From an uncultured Bacillaceae bacterium (GTDB lineage Bacteria > Bacillota > Bacilli > Bacillales > Caldibacillaceae): 24,297 bases of DNA. Where the stretch lies: the NCBI GenBank assembly GCA_937983015.1, contig CALKAK010000200.1, forward strand, positions 1 through 24,297. Reading direction: 5' to 3'. The notes under the pieces were generated by a model that made no database searches, was not told the origin of the DNA, and saw only the letters and a list, made by a program, of their open reading frames with translations. Positions 13,471 to 21,073 of the stretch are shown piece by piece (positions within the stretch are counted from its first letter, which is position 1; every line of letters begins with the position of its first letter). Made by a program: the position numbers and the translations under genes.

Positions 13471-13835
13471 AAATCCTGGCACAGGCAAGTAATAAGAAGA
13501 AGTTTTCCGTTATTTCCAGTGGATCGCAGACGAATATATTATAACAGATACAACAGCATTACATATTATATTAATACAAACATGCATTCGTTAACTAGCT
13601 ATTATTTGTGAAGATTTTATAAACTTTTTTATAAATCACGCGAAAATTATTGATTTTACTATGTCTATCCCTTTTCATCCGCGAAATAAAATGCTATATT
13701 ATTAGTAGAAAGTTTGTTACATTTTTAACATAAGGGCAAAACTGTATCAATGATTTTATCCAATTTTTTAAACAGTTTGCTAATTTTTTTACCACAATTT
13801 GTTCATTATTTCACATTTTAAGGAGGATTCTTTGC
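13471..13835 (+). promoter_or_regulatory. Upstream control region of pflB with promoter and Rex-like sites
   Basis: This 365-base, very AT-rich stretch has no gene. A promoter TTTTCA (13672-13677), 17 bases, TATATT (13695-13700) is plausible. Just downstream, TTGTTACATTTTTAACAT (13714-13731) matches the clostridial-type Rex operator TTGTTAANNNNTTAACAA at 12 of 14 positions. A weaker Bacillus-type Rex match, TTGTTCATTATTTCACAT, lies at 13799-13816 just before the ribosome site. Rex is the NADH-sensing repressor of fermentation genes. No perfect Fnr palindrome (TGTGA-N6-TCACA) was found. Confidence 0.5.
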
Positions 13836-16082
13836 ATGGCTGAAGATGTTTTTCAAAAAGCCTGGCAAGGTTTTAAACCAGGTAAATGGCAAGAAGAAGT
13901 AGACGTTCGCGACTTTATCTTGAAAAACTTCACCCCTTATACGGGCGATGAAAGCTTCTTAGAAGGTCCGACAGAAGCAACGAAAAAACTTTGGGAACAA
14001 GTAATGGAATTATCGAAAAAAGAACGAGAAGCCGGCGGTGTGTTAGACGCTGACACAAAAGTGGTCTCCACCATTACCTCCCATGGACCAGGATATCTGG
14101 ATAAAGATTTAGAAAAAATTGTTGGCTTCCAAACCGACAAACCGTTTAAGCGCGCATTAATGCCATTTGGCGGAATCCGCATGGCAAAACAAGCACTGGA
14201 AGCCTATGGCTATGAGCTTGATCCGGAAGTCGAACATATCTTCACCCATTGGCGGAAAACCCATAACCAGGGTGTATTCGATGTTTACACACCTGAAATG
14301 AGAAAAGCCCGTCGTGCCGGTGTAATCACTGGTTTGCCGGATGCTTACGGACGGGGAAGAATAATTGGTGACTATCGCCGTGTCCCACTATACGGTGTTG
14401 ACTACTTGATTGAACAGAAAGAAAGAGATAAAGCCTATATCGGTGGCCGCATCATGACAGATGATGTCATCCGCGACCGTGAAGAGCACACCGAACAAAT
14501 CAGAGCCTTACATGAATTAAAAGAAATGGCTGCTTCTTACGGTTATGATATTTCCAGACCGGCTATGAACGCCCGCGAAGCCATTCAATGGTTATACTTC
14601 GCATATCTCGCCGCCATCAAAGAACAAAACGGTGCTGCTATGAGTCTCGGACGTGTATCCACATTCCTGGATATCTACATTGAAAGAGACTTGCAAAACG
14701 GTACTTTAACGGAAAAAGAAGCGCAAGAATTAATGGACCATTTCGTAATGAAATTACGTCTTGTTAAATTCATGAGAACTCCTGAGTATAACCAATTATT
14801 CAGTGGTGACCCGACCTGGGTAACAGAAGCAATCGGCGGTATGGCCCTCGATGGTCGTCCGTTAGTCACGAAAAACTCCTTCCGTATTTTACACACATTG
14901 GATAACCTTGGTCCGGCGCCGGAACCGAACTTGACGGTACTCTGGTCCACCAAATTACCGGAGAACTTCAAGAAATATTGCGCTAAGATGTCCATTAAAA
15001 CAAGCTCCATCCAGTATGAAAACGATGATATCATGCGTGATATTTATGGCGATGACTACGGTATTGCTTGCTGTGTATCCGCCATGCGCATCGGTAAGCA
15101 AATGCAATTCTTCGGTGCCCGCGTAAACATTGCTAAAGCACTCCTTTATGCAATTAATGGCGGTGTCGATGAAGTAAGCAAAGAACAAGTTGGACCGGCC
15201 TATCAACCGATTACAAGCGAATACCTAGATTACGATGAGGTCATGGAAAAATATGATCGCATGCTCGAATGGTTATGCGAATTGTATGTCAATACATTGA
15301 ATGTCATCCACTACATGCACGACAAATACTGCTATGAACGTTTAGAAATGGCATTACATGATCGGGAAGTATTACGGACGATGGCTTGTGGTATCGCTGG
15401 ATTATCTGTAGCCGTTGACTCCCTCAGTGCCATTAAATACGCTAAAGTAAAACCGATCCGTGACGAAAACGGCATCGCTGTTGACTTCGAGATCGAAGGC
15501 GACTTCCCGAAATACGGAAACAACGATGATCGCGTCGACCAAATCGCTGTAGAACTCGTCAAAGAAATCATGAGAAAAATCAGCAAACACAAAACTTATC
15601 GGAACGCGATCCCGACACAATCCATCTTGACGATCACATCCAACGTCGTTTACGGTAAGAAAACCGGTGCTACTCCGGATGGACGGAAAGCTGGTGTACC
15701 ATTCGCACCAGGCGCAAACCCGATGCACGGTCGTGATACACACGGTGCGCTCGCTTCCTTGACATCCGTTGCAAAATTACCATATGATTACGCACTCGAT
15801 GGTATTTCCAATACCTTCAGTATCACACCGCAAGCACTCGGTCGCGATGATGAAACGAAGGTTTCCAACCTCGTTGCTATGTTAGATGGTTACTTTGCCA
15901 AAGATGCCCATCACTTGAACGTCAACGTCTTAAATCGGGAAACATTAATTGACGCGATGGATCATCCGGAGAAATATCCACAATTGACGATTCGGGTATC
16001 CGGTTACGCTGTTAACTTCATCAAGTTAACCCGTGAACAACAAATCGAAGTCATTAACCGGACCTTCCACGAATCAATGTAA
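13836..16082 (+). CDS. pflB: Pyruvate formate-lyase (formate C-acetyltransferase)
   Basis: A 748-residue glycyl-radical enzyme that converts pyruvate and CoA to acetyl-CoA and formate under anoxia. The adjacent active-site cysteines are Cys412-Cys413 (GIACCVSAMRIGKQ), and the radical Gly723 lies in RVSGYAV near the C-terminus. Length and motifs match the well-studied PflB (E. coli 760 residues, Cys418/419, Gly734). It has a strong ribosome site AAGGAGGA before ATG 13836. pflA, which installs the radical, lies 233 bases downstream on the same strand. The upstream Rex-like sites suggest redox control. The codon use (many preferred codons such as GGT, CGT, TTA) is consistent with high expression. 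Confidence 0.98.
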   Translation: MAEDVFQKAWQGFKPGKWQEEVDVRDFILKNFTPYTGDESFLEGPTEATKKLWEQVMELSKKEREAGGVLDADTKVVSTITSHGPGYLDKDLEKIVGFQTDKPFKRALMPFGGIRMAKQALEAYGYELDPEVEHIFTHWRKTHNQGVFDVYTPEMRKARRAGVITGLPDAYGRGRIIGDYRRVPLYGVDYLIEQKERDKAYIGGRIMTDDVIRDREEHTEQIRALHELKEMAASYGYDISRPAMNAREAIQWLYFAYLAAIKEQNGAAMSLGRVSTFLDIYIERDLQNGTLTEKEAQELMDHFVMKLRLVKFMRTPEYNQLFSGDPTWVTEAIGGMALDGRPLVTKNSFRILHTLDNLGPAPEPNLTVLWSTKLPENFKKYCAKMSIKTSSIQYENDDIMRDIYGDDYGIACCVSAMRIGKQMQFFGARVNIAKALLYAINGGVDEVSKEQVGPAYQPITSEYLDYDEVMEKYDRMLEWLCELYVNTLNVIHYMHDKYCYERLEMALHDREVLRTMACGIAGLSVAVDSLSAIKYAKVKPIRDENGIAVDFEIEGDFPKYGNNDDRVDQIAVELVKEIMRKISKHKTYRNAIPTQSILTITSNVVYGKKTGATPDGRKAGVPFAPGANPMHGRDTHGALASLTSVAKLPYDYALDGISNTFSITPQALGRDDETKVSNLVAMLDGYFAKDAHHLNVNVLNRETLIDAMDHPEKYPQLTIRVSGYAVNFIKLTREQQIEVINRTFHESM

Positions 16083-16092
16083 TGACGCCAAA

Positions 16093-16130
16093 GCATCTCG
16101 CGGTCCGGGAACACCGGGTCGCGATGATGC
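16093..16130 (+). other. Stable hairpin after pflB without a T-run
   Basis: GCATC-T-CGCG-GT-CCGG pairs with CCGG-GT-CGCG-A-GATGC, with one bulged T and a GAACA loop, giving about 16 pairs including two G-U. It begins 11 bases after the pflB stop and has no following T-tract, so it looks like an mRNA 3'-end stabiliser or processing element rather than an intrinsic terminator. Confidence 0.6.
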
Positions 16131-16225
16131 AAATTGAATCGGAAGACAGAGATTCTTTAAGGTTATACGGGTATTAGTATTTTGCTATTGGAGTGAAGAA
16201 GTTTACAACCTCTCCTCTCCCCTCA

Positions 16226-16263
16226 GCGCCTGGGCACGAACGCAAGGTGTCCAGGCGTCTTTT
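16226..16263 (+). terminator. Terminator-like hairpin between pflB and pflA
   Basis: CGCCTGGGCAC (16227-16237) pairs with GTGTCCAGGCG (16247-16257) around a 9-base loop, followed by TCTTTT. If active it would lower pflA expression relative to pflB by partial termination. Confidence 0.65.
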
Positions 16264-16315
16264 AAAATAATCGCTCTATTCATGATTTGATTCTATAGGA
16301 GAAAGGTAGATTCAC

Positions 16316-17056
16316 ATGATAACTGGTCGGATTCATTCTGAAGAAAGCTTCGGTGCTGTAGATGGCCCGGGAATCCGCTATGTCTTGTTTTTGGCTGGCT
16401 GTCCATTAAGATGCCTTTATTGTCACAATGCCGATACATGGAAAATGTCTAGCGGGAAGGAAATGACCGTGGATGAAGTGATGGAACGGGTTCGCTCGTA
16501 TATCCCCTTCTACGATGCATCCGGCGGTGGAATTACCGTTAGTGGCGGTGAACCGTTGTTACAGATCGACTTTCTCATCGAATTATTTAAACAATGCAAA
16601 AAAGAAGGGATCCACACTTGCATCGATACATCAGGTGCCCCCTTCTCCCGTCGTCCAAACTTTTTAGAAAAAATGGATGAGTTATTACAATATACCGATT
16701 TGATTCTTCTCGATTTAAAGCATATCGACAGTGAAAAACATAAATATTTAACTGGACAAAATAATGAACACATTCTCGATTTCGCCCGCTATCTAGCGGA
16801 AAAACAATTCCCCATCTGGGTTCGCCACGTACTTGTTCCAACAATAACCGATTTCGATGAATATCTGCACAAATTAGCAGATTTTATAAAAACACTGGGT
16901 AATGTCCAAAAAATTGAAGTACTCCCCTATCACAAACTCGGTGCTTATAAATGGGAACAATTAGGAGTCGAGTATAAGTTAAAAGATATCGAGCCCCCGG
17001 CACAAGATCGGGTAGAAAATGCTGAACGAATCTTAAACGCCGCCTTACAAGCTTAA
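16316..17056 (+). CDS. pflA: Pyruvate formate-lyase activating enzyme (radical SAM)
   Basis: A 246-residue radical-SAM protein that abstracts hydrogen from the PflB glycine. The [4Fe-4S] cluster motif CxxxCxxC is Cys29, Cys33 and Cys36 (GCPLRCLYCHN). The SAM-binding SGGEP is at 76-80. LDLKHID and VRHVLVPTITD follow the PflA pattern. Length equals the usual 246. ATG 16316 follows AGGAGAAAGG. It is the second gene of the pfl unit and is separated from pflB by two hairpins, so it probably needs read-through or its own promoter; none was clearly seen in the gap. Confidence 0.97.
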   Translation: MITGRIHSEESFGAVDGPGIRYVLFLAGCPLRCLYCHNADTWKMSSGKEMTVDEVMERVRSYIPFYDASGGGITVSGGEPLLQIDFLIELFKQCKKEGIHTCIDTSGAPFSRRPNFLEKMDELLQYTDLILLDLKHIDSEKHKYLTGQNNEHILDFARYLAEKQFPIWVRHVLVPTITDFDEYLHKLADFIKTLGNVQKIEVLPYHKLGAYKWEQLGVEYKLKDIEPPAQDRVENAERILNAALQA

Positions 17057-17145
17057 AAAAACAAACACTGATCCCGAAAGCGAAACGAAGCCCCATTTTA
17101 ATAGTTCCATTCGTTTCAAAAAATAGAATGTGAATATAATGTGCT

Positions 17146-17190
17146 CGGCTTTAGCTCTTACTTTTAAAGAACTAAAGCCGTTTATCTTTT
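17146..17190 (+). terminator. Rho-independent terminator after pflA
   Basis: CGGCTTTAG-C-TCTT pairs with AAGA-A-CTAAAGCCG (one C/A mismatch), followed by TTTATCTTTTT. About 90 bases after the pflA stop. Confidence 0.8.
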
Positions 17191-17327
17191 TCCAATGATT
17201 TATGATCAAAGATTTCTTCCTCTAGCCATATTGATATGTTAATGTCGCAAACAAACATATTGCCGGATAAACATCCAGATCCCTTTCTAGCATTCGGATC
17301 GAAACTTTAAAAGGTGGAATCGTTCTT

Positions 17328-17737
17328 TTATACATGTATTCTGAAATCACTCTTTCTGTACTTTTTCTCCTTGATTCCTAACGTTTTCCGCAAAAAATCT
17401 CTGCAGACGATATATTCGCGATCTTCAATAATAAAAATGTCGCGAGGATCATCTTTGAATTTAGTAACAGATTTTAATAAACGTTTTCGTCCATCAACAT
17501 AAACATCCCACCGATCCAACTGAAAAGTACGACTCTGAAGCGCCTGTACTCTCATCTTGTATTAATCAACGTACGCACGAATATTGAAGAAAAGTGAATC
17601 CCGGAAGAAATTGAGCAAAAAATACCCTTTCTTAGATGAAACCGCTGAACTCTAGCGATTACTCGATTTTGTTCATCGATGATCGGTTGGATTTTTAAAG
17701 ATGAAGAAAAAGGAGGGCGCTCATAGTTGTAAAGCAT
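17328..17737 (-). pseudogene. Frameshifted small gene, possibly tubby-C-terminal/LOR-like
   Basis: ATG 17737 has an excellent ribosome site (GGGAGGTGGGCG) and opens MLYNYERPPFSSSLKIQPII, then DEQNRVIARVQRFHLRKG, ending at TGA 17552 after 61 codons. A second frame begins in the overlapping ATGA (ATG 17555) and reads MRVQALQSRTFQLDRWDVYV, then GRKRLLKSVTKFKDDPRDIFII.. without a ribosome site of its own. The two halves look like one protein of about 135 residues, and a single-base change near 17555 would join them. The pattern (short strands, 'I.DE...VIA..QR', 'W.VYVDG') recalls tubby-C-terminal/LURP-one-like proteins of Bacilli, a tentative assignment. Alternatively it is a real two-cistron gene or a programmed shift. 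Confidence 0.5.
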
Positions 17738-17996
17738 CGCCCACCTCCCAAGTTGTTGATGATTTTAAAAAATGTAAACGGAATTTTGCAAGGGACGTGT
17801 AAAATTCCATTCATTGTTTTCTGAATATAGGGAATTTACATTTTAAATAAGGTTTATTCCAACAATTTTTCAATGTCCGAAAGCCTAAAACCATGTTTCC
17901 TACCGCCAGTGTTTTCCATGCATTTCCAAATGAACAACCAAAAAAGCCTTAGCCCCCATCGAGCTAAAGCATTTCCTTCTCCTATCGACTCCACAT
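17738..17996. other. Intergenic region with nested inverted repeats
   Basis: AATGTAAA (17771-17778) is the inverse of TTTACATT (17835-17842), and inside it GGAATTTT (17780-17787) is the inverse of AAAATTCC (17801-17808). This may be operator or leader structure upstream of the broken minus-strand gene. The right end holds the terminator of the amino-acid ABC operon. Confidence 0.35.
17939..17970 (-). terminator. Rho-independent terminator of the amino-acid ABC operon
   Basis: On the minus strand GCTTTAGCT pairs with GGCTAAGGC (with G-U wobble) around CGATGGG, followed by TTTTTT. Confidence 0.75.
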
Positions 17997-18719
17997 TTAT
18001 AACACTTTCGATAAAAAATCCCTGGCCCGGTTCGTTTGCGGGTTCCGGAAAAATTCCTCTGGTTTTCCTTCTTCCATGATCACACCTTGATCCATAAAAA
18101 GAATCCGGTCCGCCACTTCTTCGGCAAATTTCATTTCATGGGTGACGACAACCATCGTCATTCCGGTATCCACAAGACCTTTCATGACGTCGAGCACTTC
18201 CTTGACCATCTCCGGGTCGAGAGCAGAAGTGGGCTCGTCAAACAGCATGATATCCGGTTCCATTGCCAGCGCCCGGGCGATAGCGACCCGCTGTTTTTGT
18301 CCGCCGGAAAGTTGTGCCGGATAACTCATCTCCTTCTCAGAAAGACCGACCCGGGCGAGTACTGCCCTTCCTTTTTCCTCTGCTTCTTGTGGAGACAGTT
18401 TTTTGACGATCCGGGGAGCATACGTCACATTTTCCAGCGCGGTCATGTGCGGAAATAGATTAAATTGCTGAAAAACCATCCCGATATTTTTGCGAATTCC
18501 TTGAATATTGACTTTTTGCCCGGTAATTTCTGTTCCATTCATCCAGATTTTCCCCGAACTCGGCCGTTCAAGTAAATTGAGGCAACGTAAAAAAGTAGAT
18601 TTTCCCGACCCCGACGGGCCGATAATCGCCACTACCTCGCCTTTATGAATCGATGTTGTGATATTGTTTAACACGAGATTTTCTCCGAACTTTTTCGTCA
18701 GCTGTTCAACCTTTATCAC
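17997..18719 (-). CDS. Polar amino-acid ABC transporter ATP-binding protein
   Basis: A 240-residue ATPase of the GlnQ/HisP/ArtM type that powers amino-acid import. Walker A GPSGSGKS (34-41), Q-loop VFQQFNLFPHMT (82-93), ABC signature LSGGQKQR (137-144), Walker B with catalytic Glu (LFDEPTSALDP; Asp161, Glu162) and H-loop VTHEM (His194) are all intact. It is the third gene of the minus-strand operon; its start overlaps the end of the permease gene by 14 bases, indicating translational coupling. The conserved FFRNP tail near the C-terminus is typical of this subfamily. Confidence 0.95.
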   Translation of the reverse strand: MIKVEQLTKKFGENLVLNNITTSIHKGEVVAIIGPSGSGKSTFLRCLNLLERPSSGKIWMNGTEITGQKVNIQGIRKNIGMVFQQFNLFPHMTALENVTYAPRIVKKLSPQEAEEKGRAVLARVGLSEKEMSYPAQLSGGQKQRVAIARALAMEPDIMLFDEPTSALDPEMVKEVLDVMKGLVDTGMTMVVVTHEMKFAEEVADRILFMDQGVIMEEGKPEEFFRNPQTNRARDFLSKVL

Positions 18720-19371
18720 TCTGTCTTAACCTCCATTCAATGAGCCGGCCGATCTTCGATAATATAAAGACCATGATCCAATAAATAAAGCCAACAAAAA
18801 TTAATGGTTCGAAGCTTCGATAAATATTCGCTTCGACAATTTGGGCCCGGCGCATCAGATCCAGATATCCGATGGTGGAAACGAGGGATGATTCCTTCGT
18901 TAACGTGATAAATTCATTAATCAATGCAGGTAAAATATTTTTAAATGCCTGGGGCAAAATGATGTGGATCATCATCGGTCGCTTTGGAACACCAAGGGCC
19001 AAAGCCGCTTCTTGTTGACCCGGATCGACCGCTAAAATACCTGCCCGGATAATCTCTGAAACATAAGCCCCTGAATTCAAACCAAAAGCTAGGATCGCTG
19101 ATACATAGGTTGGAGTATTGTAACCCGTTAACTGGGGGATTGCATAATGGATCAACATCAATTGTAATAATAATGGTGTCCCCCGAAAAATGGAAGTATA
19201 ACCATGGGCAAAACCTTGTAAAATTTTATTGTTGGCTATTTTACATATTGCCAGCAACGTTCCTAGCAATAACCCGATAAGTATCGATACCGAAACAAAT
19301 TGCAATGTTGTGCCGATTCCACCTAAAATAAACGGGATATAGTCTATGATGGTTGTAAAATCTAAATTCAT
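18706..19371 (-). CDS. Polar amino-acid ABC transporter permease (HisM/GlnP type)
   Basis: A 221-residue inner-membrane subunit with about five helices. TTLQFVSVSILIGLLLGTLL is the first helix region with the family's 'G...TL..' motif, IFRGTPLLLQLMLIHYAIPQ is the typical second loop, and EAALALGVPKRPMMIHIILP is the EAA loop that docks the ATPase. It forms a channel homodimer for import of a polar amino acid. It sits 28 bases after the substrate-binding protein gene and overlaps the ATPase gene downstream. GGAGAGAG precedes ATG 19371. Confidence 0.95.
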   Translation of the reverse strand: MNLDFTTIIDYIPFILGGIGTTLQFVSVSILIGLLLGTLLAICKIANNKILQGFAHGYTSIFRGTPLLLQLMLIHYAIPQLTGYNTPTYVSAILAFGLNSGAYVSEIIRAGILAVDPGQQEAALALGVPKRPMMIHIILPQAFKNILPALINEFITLTKESSLVSTIGYLDLMRRAQIVEANIYRSFEPLIFVGFIYWIMVFILSKIGRLIEWRLRQSDKG

Positions 19372-19399
19372 TTGCTCTCTCCACTTTCTGCTAACAAGA

Positions 19400-20161
19400 T
19401 CACTCTGTCAATTCCCATTTCTCTTTTAACTCATCTAACGTACCATCTTCGATAAACTGCTGCAGTACTTGATCAACTTTTTCTTTCAATTCGCTTCCTT
19501 TCGGGAATGCGATAGCCATTCCGGGACTGGCTGTTGTCGGATCATCAAATCCGGTAAGATCATGTTCTTCCATAAATCCTGTAGCTACTTCTTTATCCAA
19601 ATAAGCAACATCAATTCTTCCAGTAATTAACTCCTGAATCAAAACATTAGCTGAATCGATTTTCTTCACTTCAAAACCATATTCTTCACTTAAGGTATCG
19701 GCACCTTCTTCCTGAATCGTACCTAGTTGCACACCGACGATTTTACCTTGCAAATCCTCTAACGAACCGATCGCTTCATCTTTTGTCGTCAAAAACATCT
19801 CTCCGGAACGATGGTATTCTACCGAGAAATCGACATTTTGCGCCCGTTCTTCGGTTGCGCTCATCCCGGCTAAAACCATATCGACGCGATTCGCTTGTAA
19901 AGCACCAATCAGACCATCAAAATTCATATCTTCAATCTCCAATTCATATCCCAATTCTTCAGCGATCAATTTTGCCAAATCAATATCGAAGCCAACGATA
20001 TTCCCCTCTTCATCAAAAAACTCAAAGGGTTTAAAATCTGCTGAAGTGGCCATTTTGATCACTTGTTTTTCTTCTTTTTTCTCCGCGGCATCCCCTGTAC
20101 ATCCCAACAAAATTGCAATACTGGCAATAAAAAGCATCAATAAATAAAGACGTTTTTTCAT
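19400..20161 (-). CDS. Amino-acid ABC transporter substrate-binding lipoprotein (ArtP-like)
   Basis: A 253-residue family 3 solute-binding protein. It has a lipoprotein signal peptide (MKKRLYLLMLFIAS..) with lipobox LLGC (Cys21), so it is anchored outside the membrane. The body shows TSADFKPFEFFDEEGNIVGF.DIDLAK, MNFDGLIGALQANRVDMVLAGM and VGVQLGTIQEE, close to the arginine-binding ArtP (YqiX) of B. subtilis, which also has the QLGSIQEE segment. Arginine or another polar/basic amino acid is the likely ligand, but specificity cannot be proven by eye. It is the first gene of the operon. ATG 20161 is chosen for the lipoprotein signal and the preceding AGGGGAAGG; the in-frame start 36 bases upstream would add a non-signal leader. 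Confidence 0.92.
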   Translation of the reverse strand: MKKRLYLLMLFIASIAILLGCTGDAAEKKEEKQVIKMATSADFKPFEFFDEEGNIVGFDIDLAKLIAEELGYELEIEDMNFDGLIGALQANRVDMVLAGMSATEERAQNVDFSVEYHRSGEMFLTTKDEAIGSLEDLQGKIVGVQLGTIQEEGADTLSEEYGFEVKKIDSANVLIQELITGRIDVAYLDKEVATGFMEEHDLTGFDDPTTASPGMAIAFPKGSELKEKVDQVLQQFIEDGTLDELKEKWELTE

Positions 20162-20198
20162 ACCTTCCCCTGCCTCCATCATTGTATATTTATTCATT

Positions 20199-20258
20199 AA
20201 AACTAATATTTATAAAATAGTTATGTATATTTATAACATATTAGTTTTAATTATGCAA
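20199..20258 (-). promoter_or_regulatory. Promoter with an overlapping 18-bp dyad upstream of the amino-acid operon
   Basis: On the minus strand TTGCAT (20253-20258), 17 bases, TATAAA (20230-20235) is a good sigma-A promoter. The same DNA is a large dyad: AAAACTAATAT (20199-20209) is the exact inverse of ATATTAGTTTT (20238-20248), and just inside TTATAAA (20210-20216) is the inverse of TTTATAA (20230-20236). The right arm covers the -10 and part of the spacer; the left arm lies in the early transcript. This is the geometry of a repressor operator, or of an RNA hairpin at the 5' end. The regulator is unknown. Confidence 0.6.
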
Positions 20259-20401
20259 TCATATTTTTTCCATAAAACGTTTTCAAATTAAATTCGCTTA
20301 AATTCCTAATAAATTTACCAATTTGTAATAGATGTCCAATCCTTTTTTTCCACTGTACATATGTTGTGATAGAGCCATTCTATAGAAGGGAGTATCGTTA
20401 T

Positions 20402-20659
20402 TTGTCAGTCGCCTACTACCACAATCTTTGTTCTAAAAATATTGGTCGGCCATGTACCATTCGAACAATCGATGGTAGAATTCACAGAGGAATTATCACG
20501 AGAGTAACACGGACCCATGTCTTTTTACGCCCATTTCCATCTGGACCACATAGAAATCCCACATACCATGGTTACGGGTTTTGGGGATTCGGTATCGGGC
20601 TTGGCATCGGCATCGCACTTGGTGCCATTATCGCCATTTCCTTTGCCTGGTGGTGGTAA
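20402..20659 (+). CDS. Small Sm-like/glycine-rich protein with a C-terminal membrane helix
   Basis: An 85-residue protein starting at TTG 20402, 8 bases after AGAAGGGAG (the frame can extend to a GTG at 20366 but without a ribosome site). Residues 13-44 (NIGRPCTIRTIDGRIHRGII, then TRVTRTHVFLRP) look like a small beta-barrel of the Sm/KOW kind: 'G..V.I.T.DGR.HRG.I..V...HV.L'. A Pro/Gly/His/Tyr-rich linker (SGPHRNPTYHGYGFWGFG) follows. Then comes a glycine-patterned hydrophobic helix (GIGLGIGIALGAIIAIS) ending FAWWW. Similar short proteins occur in Bacillus genomes without known function; a spore or envelope role is only a guess. It is monocistronic, with a terminator directly after it. Confidence 0.65.
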   Translation: MSVAYYHNLCSKNIGRPCTIRTIDGRIHRGIITRVTRTHVFLRPFPSGPHRNPTYHGYGFWGFGIGLGIGIALGAIIAISFAWWW

Positions 20660-20663
20660 TGCC

Positions 20664-20712
20664 GGGGGCTGTCCAGAAAGTCGCACTTTTGACTTTTGGC
20701 TGCCCCTTTTTT
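20664..20712 (+). terminator. Rho-independent terminator after the Sm-like small gene
   Basis: GGGGC..CC.GAAAGTC pairs with GACTTTTGG..GCCCC (a small internal loop), with GCACTTTT as loop, followed by TTTTTT. The GGCTGTCC...AAAGTC...GACTTT layout resembles a terminator sequence often repeated in Bacillaceae genomes. Confidence 0.75.
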
Positions 20713-20911
20713 GTACCGGTACATTGCGGATTCAACTCTCTTGTTTACTACTTCTTTCGATATGTATACTTTTTGATCGGTCCCTTCTATCTATAAAGAT
20801 GTTTTTGACGGAACTTGAAAAGATAGGCAAAAACCTTTATTCCTGATTTATTCTTTGTTTTAATGAATATAAACATACATATTTGAAGGCAATGGGAAAG
20901 GAGAAGGGAAG

Positions 20912-21073
20912 ATGCAATGCGGTGCCAAATGCTTCGTTGTTGAGATGATCGTTAATGGGAAAAAGCTAACCAAGAAAGTAACTGCACGAAGTTCAATCCT
21001 GGCTCGAAAAACCGTTCGAACGACTTTTGGTAGAGACCCCTTGATCCTCACAGTAAAACCGGTGAATAAATGA
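20912..21073 (+). CDS. 53-residue basic protein of unknown function
   Basis: ATG 20912 lies behind AAAGGAGAAGGGAAG, a very good ribosome site. The product reads MQCGAKCFVVEMIVNGKKLT, then KKVTARSSILARKTVRTTFG and RDPLILTVKPVNK. It is basic, with alternating hydrophobic residues giving a beta-alpha-beta feel: strand CFVVEMIVNGK, helix SSILARKTVRTTFG, strand LILTVKP. This small ferredoxin-like half-fold is only a suggestion. The two N-terminal cysteines (Cys3, Cys7) could bind metal or be accidental. I do not recognise the family. No clear terminator follows. Confidence 0.6.
   Translation: MQCGAKCFVVEMIVNGKKLTKKVTARSSILARKTVRTTFGRDPLILTVKPVNK

Noticed and set aside
20262..20401. Possible T-box, S-box or lysine riboswitch before the amino-acid ABC operon
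   Set aside because: The minus-strand promoter at 20230-20258 leaves only about 60 bases of leader, too short for these riboswitches, and their conserved motifs are absent.
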